From contig OZ231126.1 in the NCBI GenBank assembly GCA_965153355.1, forward strand, positions 10,540,001 to 10,604,000: a DNA stretch of 64,000 nt. The letters run 5' to 3'. How positions within the stretch are numbered: the first letter of the stretch is position 1; each line of letters opens with the position of its first letter. A model generated the notes under the pieces. It made no database searches. It saw only the letters and a list, made by a program, of their open reading frames with translations, and was not told where the DNA came from. Positions 19,091 through 28,500 of this stretch are shown here, piece by piece. This stretch comes from Flaccisagitta enflata (taxonomy: Eukaryota; Chaetognatha; Sagittoidea; Aphragmophora). Both the position numbers and the translations under genes were made by a program.

Positions 19091-19821
19091 TAATTGAACG
19101 AAGTGGCAATGATGCACAGATCTCCTGGCCTTAACAGTCGCGTGAAGTCGGTGGGGGAAGTTCGCTTGGTCCTCTTCAGATGGTTTCTCACGTCGTGAAA
19201 ACGGACCAACTCACCTACCACTCTTGCTGCTTTCACCGTCGGCGTTGAGTCAACAGGTTGGTCACCAAGGTGGTGTAAGAAGTTGGTCGGTGCTTTAGCG
19301 AAATGTACATTTTTAGGCGAATAGGCGCCATTGCCTAAAATTGTAGAATTTGTGGAATTGTACACAAACGCACTTTCCGCGACCAAGCGTGTAAATGGCC
19401 AGCTAGGGTTGTCTGTCTGTAGGGAACTATATATCCTCATATAGGTGTTGATGGCGCGTTCGACTTTTGCTTGGGATCTAGAGGTGTAGGGTAAGCCGTG
19501 GCTTATTTCAACCCCCTGCTCTTCCAAAAATCTGTGTGATTTGCTTCCAGGCTTGGCGATGGCGTTGTCCATTTGGAGGCGGCGTGGAAAGCCGCAAAGT
19601 TTATCGCGGGTGTCAATCAAGGCTGCGAGGATTTCTTCGTCTGCACAAGAACTGATGCATTTGCTTATCAAGAAACGGCTGAACTCGTCGACATATAGGT
19701 AAACAAATTTGCTGTTTAAGCCGCCTGAAATTTGACATACATCGATTTCTGCGCTTTCATTAGGCTCAAGGGCCAATTTATCTCCTGTTTTTGTAGACAT
19801 GCCTCTTTTGTGTTTATTCAA
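19048..19821 (-). pseudogene. Ty3/gypsy-like integrase core (DD35E), truncated by satellite
   Basis: Integrase of an LTR-type retroelement; it would insert the cDNA copy into chromosomal DNA. The catalytic triad is visible as the Asp of EIDVCQ, the Asp of QMDNA and the Glu of AKVERA, with exactly 35 residues between the last two. Just upstream, in the same frame, CPTCQLNK supplies the Cys pair of the zinc-binding domain. Near the C-terminus LLRPGDLCII looks like the start of the post-core module. The frame then enters the heptamer satellite (reading WILKLDTGY) at about 19090, so the C-terminus and any 3' LTR are missing. A TGA at 19897-19899 separates it from the first part of the domain. Confidence 0.85.
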
Positions 19822-19896
19822 CTGGCAAGTGGGACACTGAACTAAAAGCTTGTCCAGTAATTTTCGTAGTGAAAATGAATAGTACAGCTTTATTAG

Positions 19897-20469
19897 TCAC
19901 ATAAATGTCCGTCTTTTGCCCGCGTGTCTGTTTGGTGATGAAATTCCTGAGTGCGTGTCCTTTATCAACGACTTCATTTTGTCCTCGCCTACTACTATTA
20001 GAGCTGTTAATGTGCCGTCAGCGCCATGCCAAAGCCTCATCAATATTCCATCCTCATTTATTTTGAAAAGCGAGCGGTTTCTTAGGAAAGATTGTACCGA
20101 TTTATCTTTTGCTAAGGCTTCCGTCTTTTCTATCTTTTTGTTGTTAATGAGGATGCTTTTGATTTCTTCAATTATGGGATCATTTTGAAGAGTCTGTACA
20201 TTATCTAGTTTTCTCCCTTTGAATCTTTCTAGCTGAAAATTAGCTACTAGATCGTAATCTAGCTCGGGATCGTCGGTCGGTTCGTCGTATCCTTGATTGA
20301 CTAGTTCATCGTTGAGAGTATAGGCTGCTATCATTTCCGCGGCTTTGCCATTTTTGAGTTTTTCCTCCGGTGCTACTATCTCTAAAACGCGGCCTAATTC
20401 CTTCGCCTCCGTGCGTGCTCTTTGCTTATCCTCCACTACTACCCTTGAAGGATCAATGGCGTGAGCCAT
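19897..20469 (-). pseudogene. RNase H/integrase linker and integrase N-terminal zinc region
   Basis: The first two thirds are a charged linker. The end carries LFKINEDGILMRLWHGADG, then an H-x-H-type segment (THSG...RHAGKRRT), as found at the start of gypsy integrases. It stops at TGA followed by CTA. The same frame continues through the CPTC pair into the integrase core, so one polypeptide has been broken by this stop. Upstream, the frame also stays similar to a linker back to about 20570, where a further stop occurs. Confidence 0.75.
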
Positions 20470-20618
20470 TTCTTGGTTGCGTTTGCGAGTGAAGAATTCG
20501 TTGGCTTCTTGCGCGTATTTTTCGGAAAAAAGATTGCACCATGGGATGTTTAGCCGTTTGGGGTGTAAGTGATTTTACCAAAAAACGTTCGTATTTACAT
20601 ACAGGTTTTTTGTCTGTT

Positions 20619-21771
20619 CTAGTTCGCGTTAAAAAAAAAAATCGCTGATGTTGAGCCTTGTTTCGATGAACAATAGTTTAAAGTTATATTTTGTAGTCTC
20701 ATCACCCGACGTACGAGATCTTTCGGAATTAAGTCCAGCGAACTCCAGCGTCTCACTGTAGTACTGTCCGTGATGCTGAAGAAAGATCGCCCGCTCAGGT
20801 AATAATCGTATTTGCATGTGGTTTCTTCGAGGGCGCACAATTCGAGGATCCATACCGGGTATGATGACCAGGTATCCTCGATGCGCCTCAACCAGCATGC
20901 CACAATATGCAAATAACGTTTCGACGGATCTAATTTGGAGCTTGGTAGTGGATACAAGGCTTGTGTTATTATGCCGGAAATGCTAACGGAACTCGCGTCC
21001 GTCCATATTAGTGTGAGCGCGTCGGGATCGTTCGACATCGTGCGGATTGCGCCGACCGTGTCATAGAGAAGATAATCTTTAAGCGCTTCAAATTCCTTTT
21101 TGTCGCCTGGCTGCGGATTGAACCGCACCTTGGGGTGGCCAAGGCGTCGTAAGTGCGCCAACTTTTGAGACAAAAGGGGAGCCACGGGTATAAAGTAGCT
21201 GAAAAATGCTGCTTTACTCACGGCTTCTTTCTTGTCGCGCGGAAACTCCATTTCCTTTATTTTCTTCTTCTTTTCGTCGGACAAACTTTTCGCACCTTGG
21301 GATAGTTGGTATCCTAAAACGCGTATGTCCAGACGACATAAATCCACCTTCTTTGGGCTCAAAAGTAGAGTGTACTTAGAGCAGATGGCAAGGGCTTTCG
21401 CCAAATCTTCCCTTACGTGGGTCTTTTGGTCTTTCGAGGCCACCGTTATGTCGTCGACGAAGCAAAACATTCTGGGATGTTGTCTGCTTATCCGTTCCAT
21501 ATAATATTGGACCCAGCTGGAACTGGAATGGAAACCCATCGGCAAACGCTTGAGCATAAATATGCGAGAGAGAGATGGACATTGGAACGCCAAGTAACGC
21601 CGTGCGCTGTTACTATCAACTAAGAATTGATAATACATCGCAACGGCGTCAAGGTTAGTAAATACACAGTAATTTTCCGACGAAACCGAACGAAAAAATT
21701 CATCAGCGATAGGGACCGGATATTGAACGTGACAAGTGCGCTGGTTCAAAAATCTGCAATCGATTACGAAC
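20619..21771 (-). pseudogene. Reverse transcriptase (boxes 2-7) and RNase H of the gypsy-like element
   Basis: Begins at the 3' splice site at 21771/21772 with FVIDCRFLNQ, then TNLDAVAMYYQF (first catalytic Asp), LPMGFHSSSSWVQ, CFVDDITVAS (the FVDD catalytic pair) and LLSPKKVDL. RNase H follows with IWTDASSVSI, ELCALEE and SITDSTT as candidate metal-binding residues. At about 20680-20710 the homology passes into another frame, where RLNISDFFF corresponds to the usual N-x-x-D-F-L-S-R end of RNase H, so a one-base frameshift is present. An 11-base T run lies nearby. The frame of RLNISD is that of the downstream integrase segment. Confidence 0.85.
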
Positions 21772-21884
21772 CTAAAAAGAGAAATAGTCATGGTTTGGCT
21801 TAGTCTAGGGTTAGAAAAGATTATGTTTCTTAAGTTTTTGACCCTAAAAATATCTAAAAATAACCTAATAAGTCATGTCTTAAC
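21772..21884 (-). other. 113-bp spliceosomal intron inside the reverse transcriptase
   Basis: The donor is CCAG|GTTAAG and the acceptor TTTCTCTTTTTAG|G; CTAAC and CTAAG about 30-45 bases before the acceptor are branch-point candidates. Its length (not a multiple of three) exactly accounts for the frame difference between the two flanking ORFs. Removing it joins RT box 1 (with GIVVEHR) to box 2 at the expected spacing through a split Arg codon. In-frame stops inside show it is not coding. Confidence 0.85.
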
Positions 21885-24139
21885 CTGGATTTCTCCTTCA
21901 TTCGCTTTTCGCTCGCGATCCATCGATGCTCGACGACAATCCCGACAGGTGATATAAATGCGTCGGATGTGTCGTGGAGCTCTTCGATGATTCCCCTTTC
22001 AAGCATGACTTTCAAGTGTTCTTTTAGATGGCGCAATTTTGTCGCGTTCATTCTTCTCGGGGGTATTCTTGGGAATGGTGCTGAATTTTTCTGTAAATTA
22101 ATTTTTATTGGCGCCATCTCCACTCCCCTGTGGAACATGTCAGGTCGAGATTCGTTCATCATGACATGACGAAAAGACCAAAGAAGATCGCTTACTTCGT
22201 TCTTTAATTCGCCATCGACTGCCGACATGTCGAACATTTTTAAGTATTCCGCTCGATCAGGCCAAAAATCGCATCTGTCGCTGCGTTTTCTCTCTTTGTC
22301 GACGTCTACGGGTGTATCGTCAATACCTATATCGGGTTCCGGTGTCGAAAAATCTAAGTCGATAGCTATGCCGTCCTTTAAGCATTTTTGGAATTTTTCG
22401 TTGTCGACTTTATTGATATCGACTAATTCTGAAAAATTTACCGGTTTTCCGTCCGAATTTGGTCCATTTTGGTTGTTCGTGGGCAATTCCAATTTATGCG
22501 TATTTTGAAAATTGTTACTGCCCTTTGAAAGTTGTATTGGTATGTTTGTTTGCTTTTTCTGTTTCGGAATATGGCTTAAAATCGTGTTTTGGTCCGTCGG
22601 TTCAGGAGTTATGGCCGATTTTTGAATTTTGCCTAATTTGCATAATTCGGGGGTACCACTTTTTTGATCCAAATTAAGTTTTGATGGTTGGATATTGTCC
22701 GTTGTGTCTTCCCGAGTCATATTAGGTGCTTGTTTTTGTTCTCCCCTCCTCGGATCCAAAGATATTGGCTTTTGAAGATTTTTACTATCAATTTTCGGTT
22801 GCCCGGATTTGGTGCGATTCACCCCAGGGTGCGAATTTTCTGCTCCTTCCGCGAGCGTCGAAATTTCGGAGCAAGTAAGATTTTTCATTGATTTTATGGT
22901 TTCTTTCAGTTGGTCGCCGTCATAGGCCATTACAGTGAACCTATTTGCTTTATCCGCGCACCGTTTTATTTCGCCCACGGGTGTACCTTTTCCAAAGCAG
23001 ACCTCGAAGCAGACTTCGTTACTGGATTTGTTTTCTATCGTCACTAGAAAATGTCCGTTTGATTCGTACATTATCATACTTGGTATGTATAATTCGTTCG
23101 TCTCTTGTTCGTCGTCAAACATGGAAAGGAACACGTATTTCTCTTTTCTGTTCAAATCATAGTCCGTCACTACTTCTATGTCTGCAACGCTATATGGTTT
23201 GACGCTCTGTTTGACTTTTGATCGCACCCAGTTTGGGCGTCTATCGTTAATTTTCCTTTCTTTGCGGCATTTCCCTTCATACATTCTAGAATGTAACTCT
23301 TTAATAGCTTCTTCCGGTGAACAAGCTGTCTTTAAGGGGTATTTGTCTATCCACAAAATCTCCGTTTTTGTGTTTAAGGAAACATTCAATCTAGAATTGC
23401 GGAAAATGTCAATACCGATTATTGTATATTCCGTCTTACATATGAAAAACTTCATGATAGCTACTACTGATCCGAAATGTAATCGCAAGGTACTAGTCTC
23501 AGTAATAGTCTGCGTTGATCCGTTGTCGAAGCTACGGATTTTCATAGGTGTGGATAGTTTCTCTATCTTCCCTAATCTGCTCGTCACGTGATCCGTTATG
23601 CTAATGTCCGCGGCTGAATCGGCGAAGCACACCACCTCGTCATTACCTATCTTTCCTGCCAAATAATATTTCCCTCGCTTCTTTCTAAATGCGGAGATTG
23701 TTTTAGTCACTTTTGGATTGTATGATGTCAAAAGTTTGATTCTATTTGGAGAATTTTTATTTGAGTATTTTGGCAGGACTTGCGAATCAATTATTGAATT
23801 GTCACATTGAATTGGAGCATTTGAATAGGTTTGGTTATCATCACAGGCGGTAGCATAACAATTCGATTGGTGTTCAGGACATGTAAAAGTGTCATTAATC
23901 ACAGATGAGCGGTTACATTGAGCAAATTGATCACAATTGGTTTCATGAGATACAACAGTAGAATTGAGATTCGAAACAATGGGTGTACAAGCGTTTTGTT
24001 TGGGGCTGCCATTAGAATTTTGCTTATTTTTAGGGATAGGTAAAATATGAGATTCAATCACACAATTTATAGATTTTGATTCAATTTTCAGATCTTTCAA
24101 TTGTCTTTCGATATTTTCAGCCCCGTTTGAGTTGTCTAG
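21885..24139 (-). pseudogene. Protease and start of reverse transcriptase of the gypsy-like element
   Basis: Open for about 750 codons. The protease active-site motif appears as CFADSAADISITD (D-S-A in place of D-S/T-G), followed by LRLHFGSVVAIMKFF and IIGIDIF, the usual flap and ILG-type segments. A long polar linker comes next, and the C-terminus has FPRIPPRRMNATKLRHL and MLERGIIEELHDTSDAFISP, characteristic of the region before RT box 1. The ORF ends at the intron at 21884. Upstream it is continuous in frame with gag apart from one TGA at 24140-24142. Confidence 0.85.
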
Positions 24140-24142
24140 TCA
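24140..24142 (-). promoter_or_regulatory. gag-pro stop codon in TGACTAG context
   Basis: The gag frame stops at TGA followed by CTAG and continues open in the same frame into the protease ORF. UGA-CUA-G is a well-known leaky-stop context in animal viruses and some cellular mRNAs. Readthrough would give a Gag-Pol fusion without a frameshift. It may also be one of several decay mutations, since other in-frame stops exist in this copy. Confidence 0.45.
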
Positions 24143-24994
24143 TTTAGATTTTCCAGCTTCTCTCAAGATTTTCATTCTCTCGGCTTTGTCCTTGGGCATT
24201 TTGCGACATAATGGCGCAAAATGCCTAGAATCGTTACGGGTAAATACTTTTTTACAGAAGACACAAGTATCAGGACAAAACTTAAAAAAATCTTCGTATA
24301 AATGAGAAGTCCGGAGGCAGCCCAGGCATCCGCGTAGTCCTGCCGCGTTGGCAGCCTTTGCTGCCTCGTTGAGAGATGTGCTGTGGTTGAACGAGGCTAT
24401 TCCTTTGCCTCTAGCGCCTGGCCTGGATGGCCCTGCCGTCCCTCGGCCCCTGGTAGCGCCCCCGCGGCCCCCGATACGGCCCCTTGACGTAGTGGGGTTG
24501 CCGGGGTTGCCTCGGCGGGCTGCGGCCCCTGCCTGTACCCCTCTGCCTCTTGATGTTGACGGGTGTTTGGCTCCTCTCCCTCTGCCGGCGGAGGAATTCC
24601 TGTTTAAAGTCGCGATCGATTGGCGGTTGAATCCTCTTCCTCTTCCGGTCTTTTTTGTGGATTGGCGTTGCGATTGGTTTGCGAAACTCCGCTCTCCTTC
24701 CATCGCTATATTTTGCACCGTACGACTGGCATAGTTCCTGACGGAAAGAAGGGAACGGTCAGGTCCGTAGTCGTGCATCCGTACATATTTACGCAACACG
24801 GGGGAGAGTATTCCGTCAATAAAAGCTTCTACTGAGTCGTCAATCGGTCGGCCCGTCTCTTCGTGGACATCTATATGCGCCTCATAATAGGCCTCGATAG
24901 TCTGCCCCGGGAGCTGTTTGTGGGTTCTGGCCATCATTAATGCGTGGCTTTTCACATTGGGCCACTGGCGGACAATGAATTCGTTAATAAACGC
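24140..24994 (-). pseudogene. Gag, C-terminal half with Arg/Gly-rich and Cys/His region
   Basis: Starts with a capsid-like helical region (RTHKQLPGQTIEAYYEAH, then DSVEAFIDGIL), as in the gag domain of LTR elements. It continues into a long RG/RGG-rich basic segment likely to bind RNA, and ends with a Cys/His cluster (CLGCLRTSHLY, then CVFCKKVF and a His/Cys pair) that is not a standard CCHC knuckle. The reading frame is shared with the segment upstream, interrupted only by TGA at 24995-24997. Confidence 0.75.
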
Positions 24995-25531
24995 TCAGAA
25001 ACTTGTGAAGGTCTCTTGAATAGTTGTCATTTCTTTTAAGACATGGTAAAATTTCTGAGTTTTGCTCATAAAGACCGCCACAATGGTATACATTGTGACG
25101 TCCATAGTGATGCTAGCCTTCACAGTTTCGATAAAATTTCTCACTGTCCGCTTAAAGTAAAAAATCTCGTCTTGGCCTGATGGAACATAATCAAATTTGT
25201 ATTTGGAGGCGATTTTCTCCACAAATTTGTAATGTTCCATGTTGGCCGTTCCCCCAAAAACAGATCCCCCTTTACGGTGTTGGATTATGTATCCGTCAGG
25301 GTCCATTTCGTCAATGCTCGGGTACATGGGGACCCTCTCGGTTCCGAGCTCGTGTCTTACCGGGTCAAGTTCGCTGTCCGGCATGCCGAGGACGGCTGCG
25401 TCCGCCCGATAGAGTACGGAGATGCCCGCTGAATCGTCGCGGTCGTCGCGTAAATCCCGTACACTTTCGACCTCGGCGTCGTCGTCGGCTTTCCATGTCG
25501 TTAGTGTCGCTTGGTTCCAACCCTTTATCTT
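24995..25531 (-). pseudogene. Gag, N-terminal half
   Basis: Open from the codon after the TAA of the 1497-aa ORF to a TGA at 24995. It encodes a Trp-containing acidic start, then MPDSELDPVRHELGTERVPM and a helical part with FYFKRTVRNFIETV and VLKEMTTIQETF. There is no separate ATG near its beginning; it is in the same frame as the upstream ORF, so it may be the continuation of that protein. Assignment to gag rests on position and on continuity with the capsid-like segment. Confidence 0.6.
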
Positions 25532-28500
25532 TTAGTCGATCGGGATGGCTTTCACTTTTGAACCGAGTCGCTCTCTGACGGGCAATTTTTGTTGATGCTG
25601 TTGCGGAAGTGGTGATCGCTGACGAGGCTTTGGGCTCGCCTCTCTCTTCTTCCTTTCACGCCTTTTGGGTGGGCGATCGCTGTCGTCGTCACTGTCGTCG
25701 CTGCTGTCGGACTGCTTGGCTGACGTCATTTCCTCGTCTTTGCAACTATTTTTGACCTTCGCCTTTTTATCCTTCCCCTTAGGTGAAGAATGGCTTGGGC
25801 TGCGACTCTTTGGGCGTGTTGAAGATGGTGAATTTGACGGGCGTTGATCGCGCTGACTCTCGACGGTTCGGCGTCGTTCACTGTCGCTTCTGTCGAGAGA
25901 ACTGCGTTTGCGGCCGTCGTTACTCCCGGCGCGTCTTTCCATTGACTGGTTTCCGCCCTTTTTGCCGGTCTCCGATCCGCTTCGCCTCCCGCCACTTCCG
26001 GTCGTCTCGTCATGCGGCCTAGCAGGAGGTGAGTCCGTTATTTTTCCCCACTTCTCCTCCTGTTGGCGTTGGGTGAGCCTTTCGGTGAAGTTTGTGACGA
26101 TTCTTTTGTCTCTGACGTTGGAACTGCTCGTGATGGAGTCGCTTCTGGTCCCGCTCGCCGACGCTGCACTTCTTTCCGAGGAGCTACTTCCTTTTCTTGG
26201 AGGTTTTACGCTTTTCTGCCTATCTTCGTATCTCGCTTTTCTCATCTTTGCCGTTTTTCTTTGTTCATCCTCCTTGGCCCATTCCTCCCTACGGCGTCTC
26301 CGCTCCTCCTCTTCCTTTCTATCCTCCTCGTCCCTTTTCTTCTGTTTTTCTTTTCGCTTTGCTTCGGCCTCTTGTTCTTCCCTTTTTCTTTGGTCCTCCC
26401 TGAACCATCTTTCGTCGGAGGATGATTCACTGTAAGAGGTGAGTGAGCTCGCTGGGCTGGGATGCCTTGTCTTTGAAGAAGTAGCTGGCGGATTTATTTT
26501 GGCGCCGTCTGGAGATTCCCCTCTTTTCTTGTCTTTGCCTCTTTCCGGTGAATTGAGGGTGTGGCTCTCTAATTTTCTCTGCAAGCCGTCGCATCTTTCG
26601 TTCCATGCTTCTTTCTCGCGAGCGGCGTTGATCGCCTTTTGTTCATCTGTCATCTCCTCGTCCTCTTCTCCGCTGTCCTGAGTGAAAGCGCGGATATGAA
26701 GGACGTCGCCGCTTGTTTTATTTTTCATCTCCTCCTCCCCAATTGTGCAGTCCACCACTTCCGTGGTGTCGGCCTCTGTTGCTGATGAGAGGATTTTAGC
26801 TGATGTGGCCGGTTGCTTGTCGACTTGTTTCGCGCTGCCCGCGTCGGAATCGCGCGTGGTATCCGCTGCGGTTGCTTCTTTGTCTTCAAATTGCTTTGTC
26901 TTCTTGTCGACGCCACCCTTGACCCCTCTCACTTCCGACTTTTCTCCATCTTTGATGAGGCTTTTTCCGGAAGCTGAGCGTTCCATATGGGGCTCGTCGG
27001 GTTCCATTCCTATGGTGTTCCTCATGTAGGATACCAAATCGCTGACTTCGTCTCTATCCATGATTTTCTTGGAGTGGATTTGCTCCAGCATACTTGCAAA
27101 ATTTTGGATGCAAACCCTCATGCTGTTGATTATATGGATTTGATCATCGTAGGTGCCTTTGGCTTCCCCGAGTTTCTTCTCGAGTCTTTCGCGCTTTTGT
27201 TTCTCCTCGTTGAGGAGTTTTCCTTGACCAGCCATTGCTTCTTGCAGCTGCTTCGCTTCCTCTTTTGCTTTTTTGGCGTTCTTTTTGTCGCGATCCATCC
27301 ATACAGCGGCCTTTTCCCTCTGCTTTTCGAGTGCGGATTTTAAAGCTACTTGTCTTTCCTGCCGCTCCTTCTCGTTTTGGGGTTTGCCCATTACTTCCAA
27401 GAGCTTCCCCGTGATCCTTTGGTACTCCAGGTAATGCGCCTGGAATTCTTTCAAGAGGGTTCTGTATGGAGCAGAATTCTTAACAAATTCTGCCTGTACG
27501 TCGATGTGTTGTTTATGCAGATCTCTCATCTTCACCGCACCTGTTAGCTGATTTCTCAACCTGGATAACTCGTTTCTGTCCACTTCTGACTCCTGCTGCT
27601 TCAGTTCCAACTCCTTCCTTTTCTCTTCCATCTTGTCGACGTGCTCCTTCACTTCCTCTTCCAATTGAATTTTTAGGTTCAGGTAAGCCTTGTTAACGGA
27701 TTCGAAATTGGCGGATTGAGTTCGATTCCTCTCTTTCAGTTTTTGGAACTCTACGTCTTGGAGTCTGAATGCCTCGAGTTCGTTCTCTTTTTCCTCTAGG
27801 CTGTGGTTCAGCTTCTGAATTTCCGCCTTTTGTGCGTCTCTTTCCTTTACGGTGGTGACGAATTCTTTCGAGGTTTCTTCCTCTCTCCTCGGTTTTAATT
27901 CCAGATCGCGGGTCGTTCTATATTCCTCCAGCAAATCTCGTCGGAGTTCATCCATCTGGGTTTGCATCTGTACCATTTTTGCTTTGAGTGTATCATTTTC
28001 GGATGCAATTTTGGATGCCGCGGCGTCTGCATCCCTCATGGATTTATCCATTTCAGCATGGATTCTTTCGATTTCTTTTTGATGCTCTTCCTTGTCATGC
28101 AAGTGATTCTGCTGGGACTCGATGAGGGCCAATTCCAGCTCCTTCCTCGTTGGTGGCGCGTTGCCGCTGCTTAACACAATGATGTCTTCGCTGTTGCTGT
28201 TGAGTTCTGCTGCGGCGGCGTCGTTGTTGGGGGTGTTGTCGTTGACCTCCTCATTATGGCCCGTCGTAGCGTTATCCGGCTGCTCATGGTCGCCGGCTGT
28301 GTCCACACTGGATTCTGATGAGGATGAGTGTGCTCTGCATGAAGGGTTGTCCATGGCGAGGTCGATTACGTCCAACATTCTCGCCAAACAGTTGATGGAG
28401 AACATGTAGAATGTTTTTACCTCCTCCAAATTCCATGCTTTCGCCCTACTTGCCTCATTCATGCCGAGTTGTTCGCAGATGGTTTTGTGAGAGGCCGTTC

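Noticed and set aside
19897-24997. TGA reassigned to a sense codon in this organism
   Set aside because: Three of the in-frame stops are TGA, but a TAA also breaks the same frame, TGG is used normally, and the element shows other decay (frameshift, truncation).
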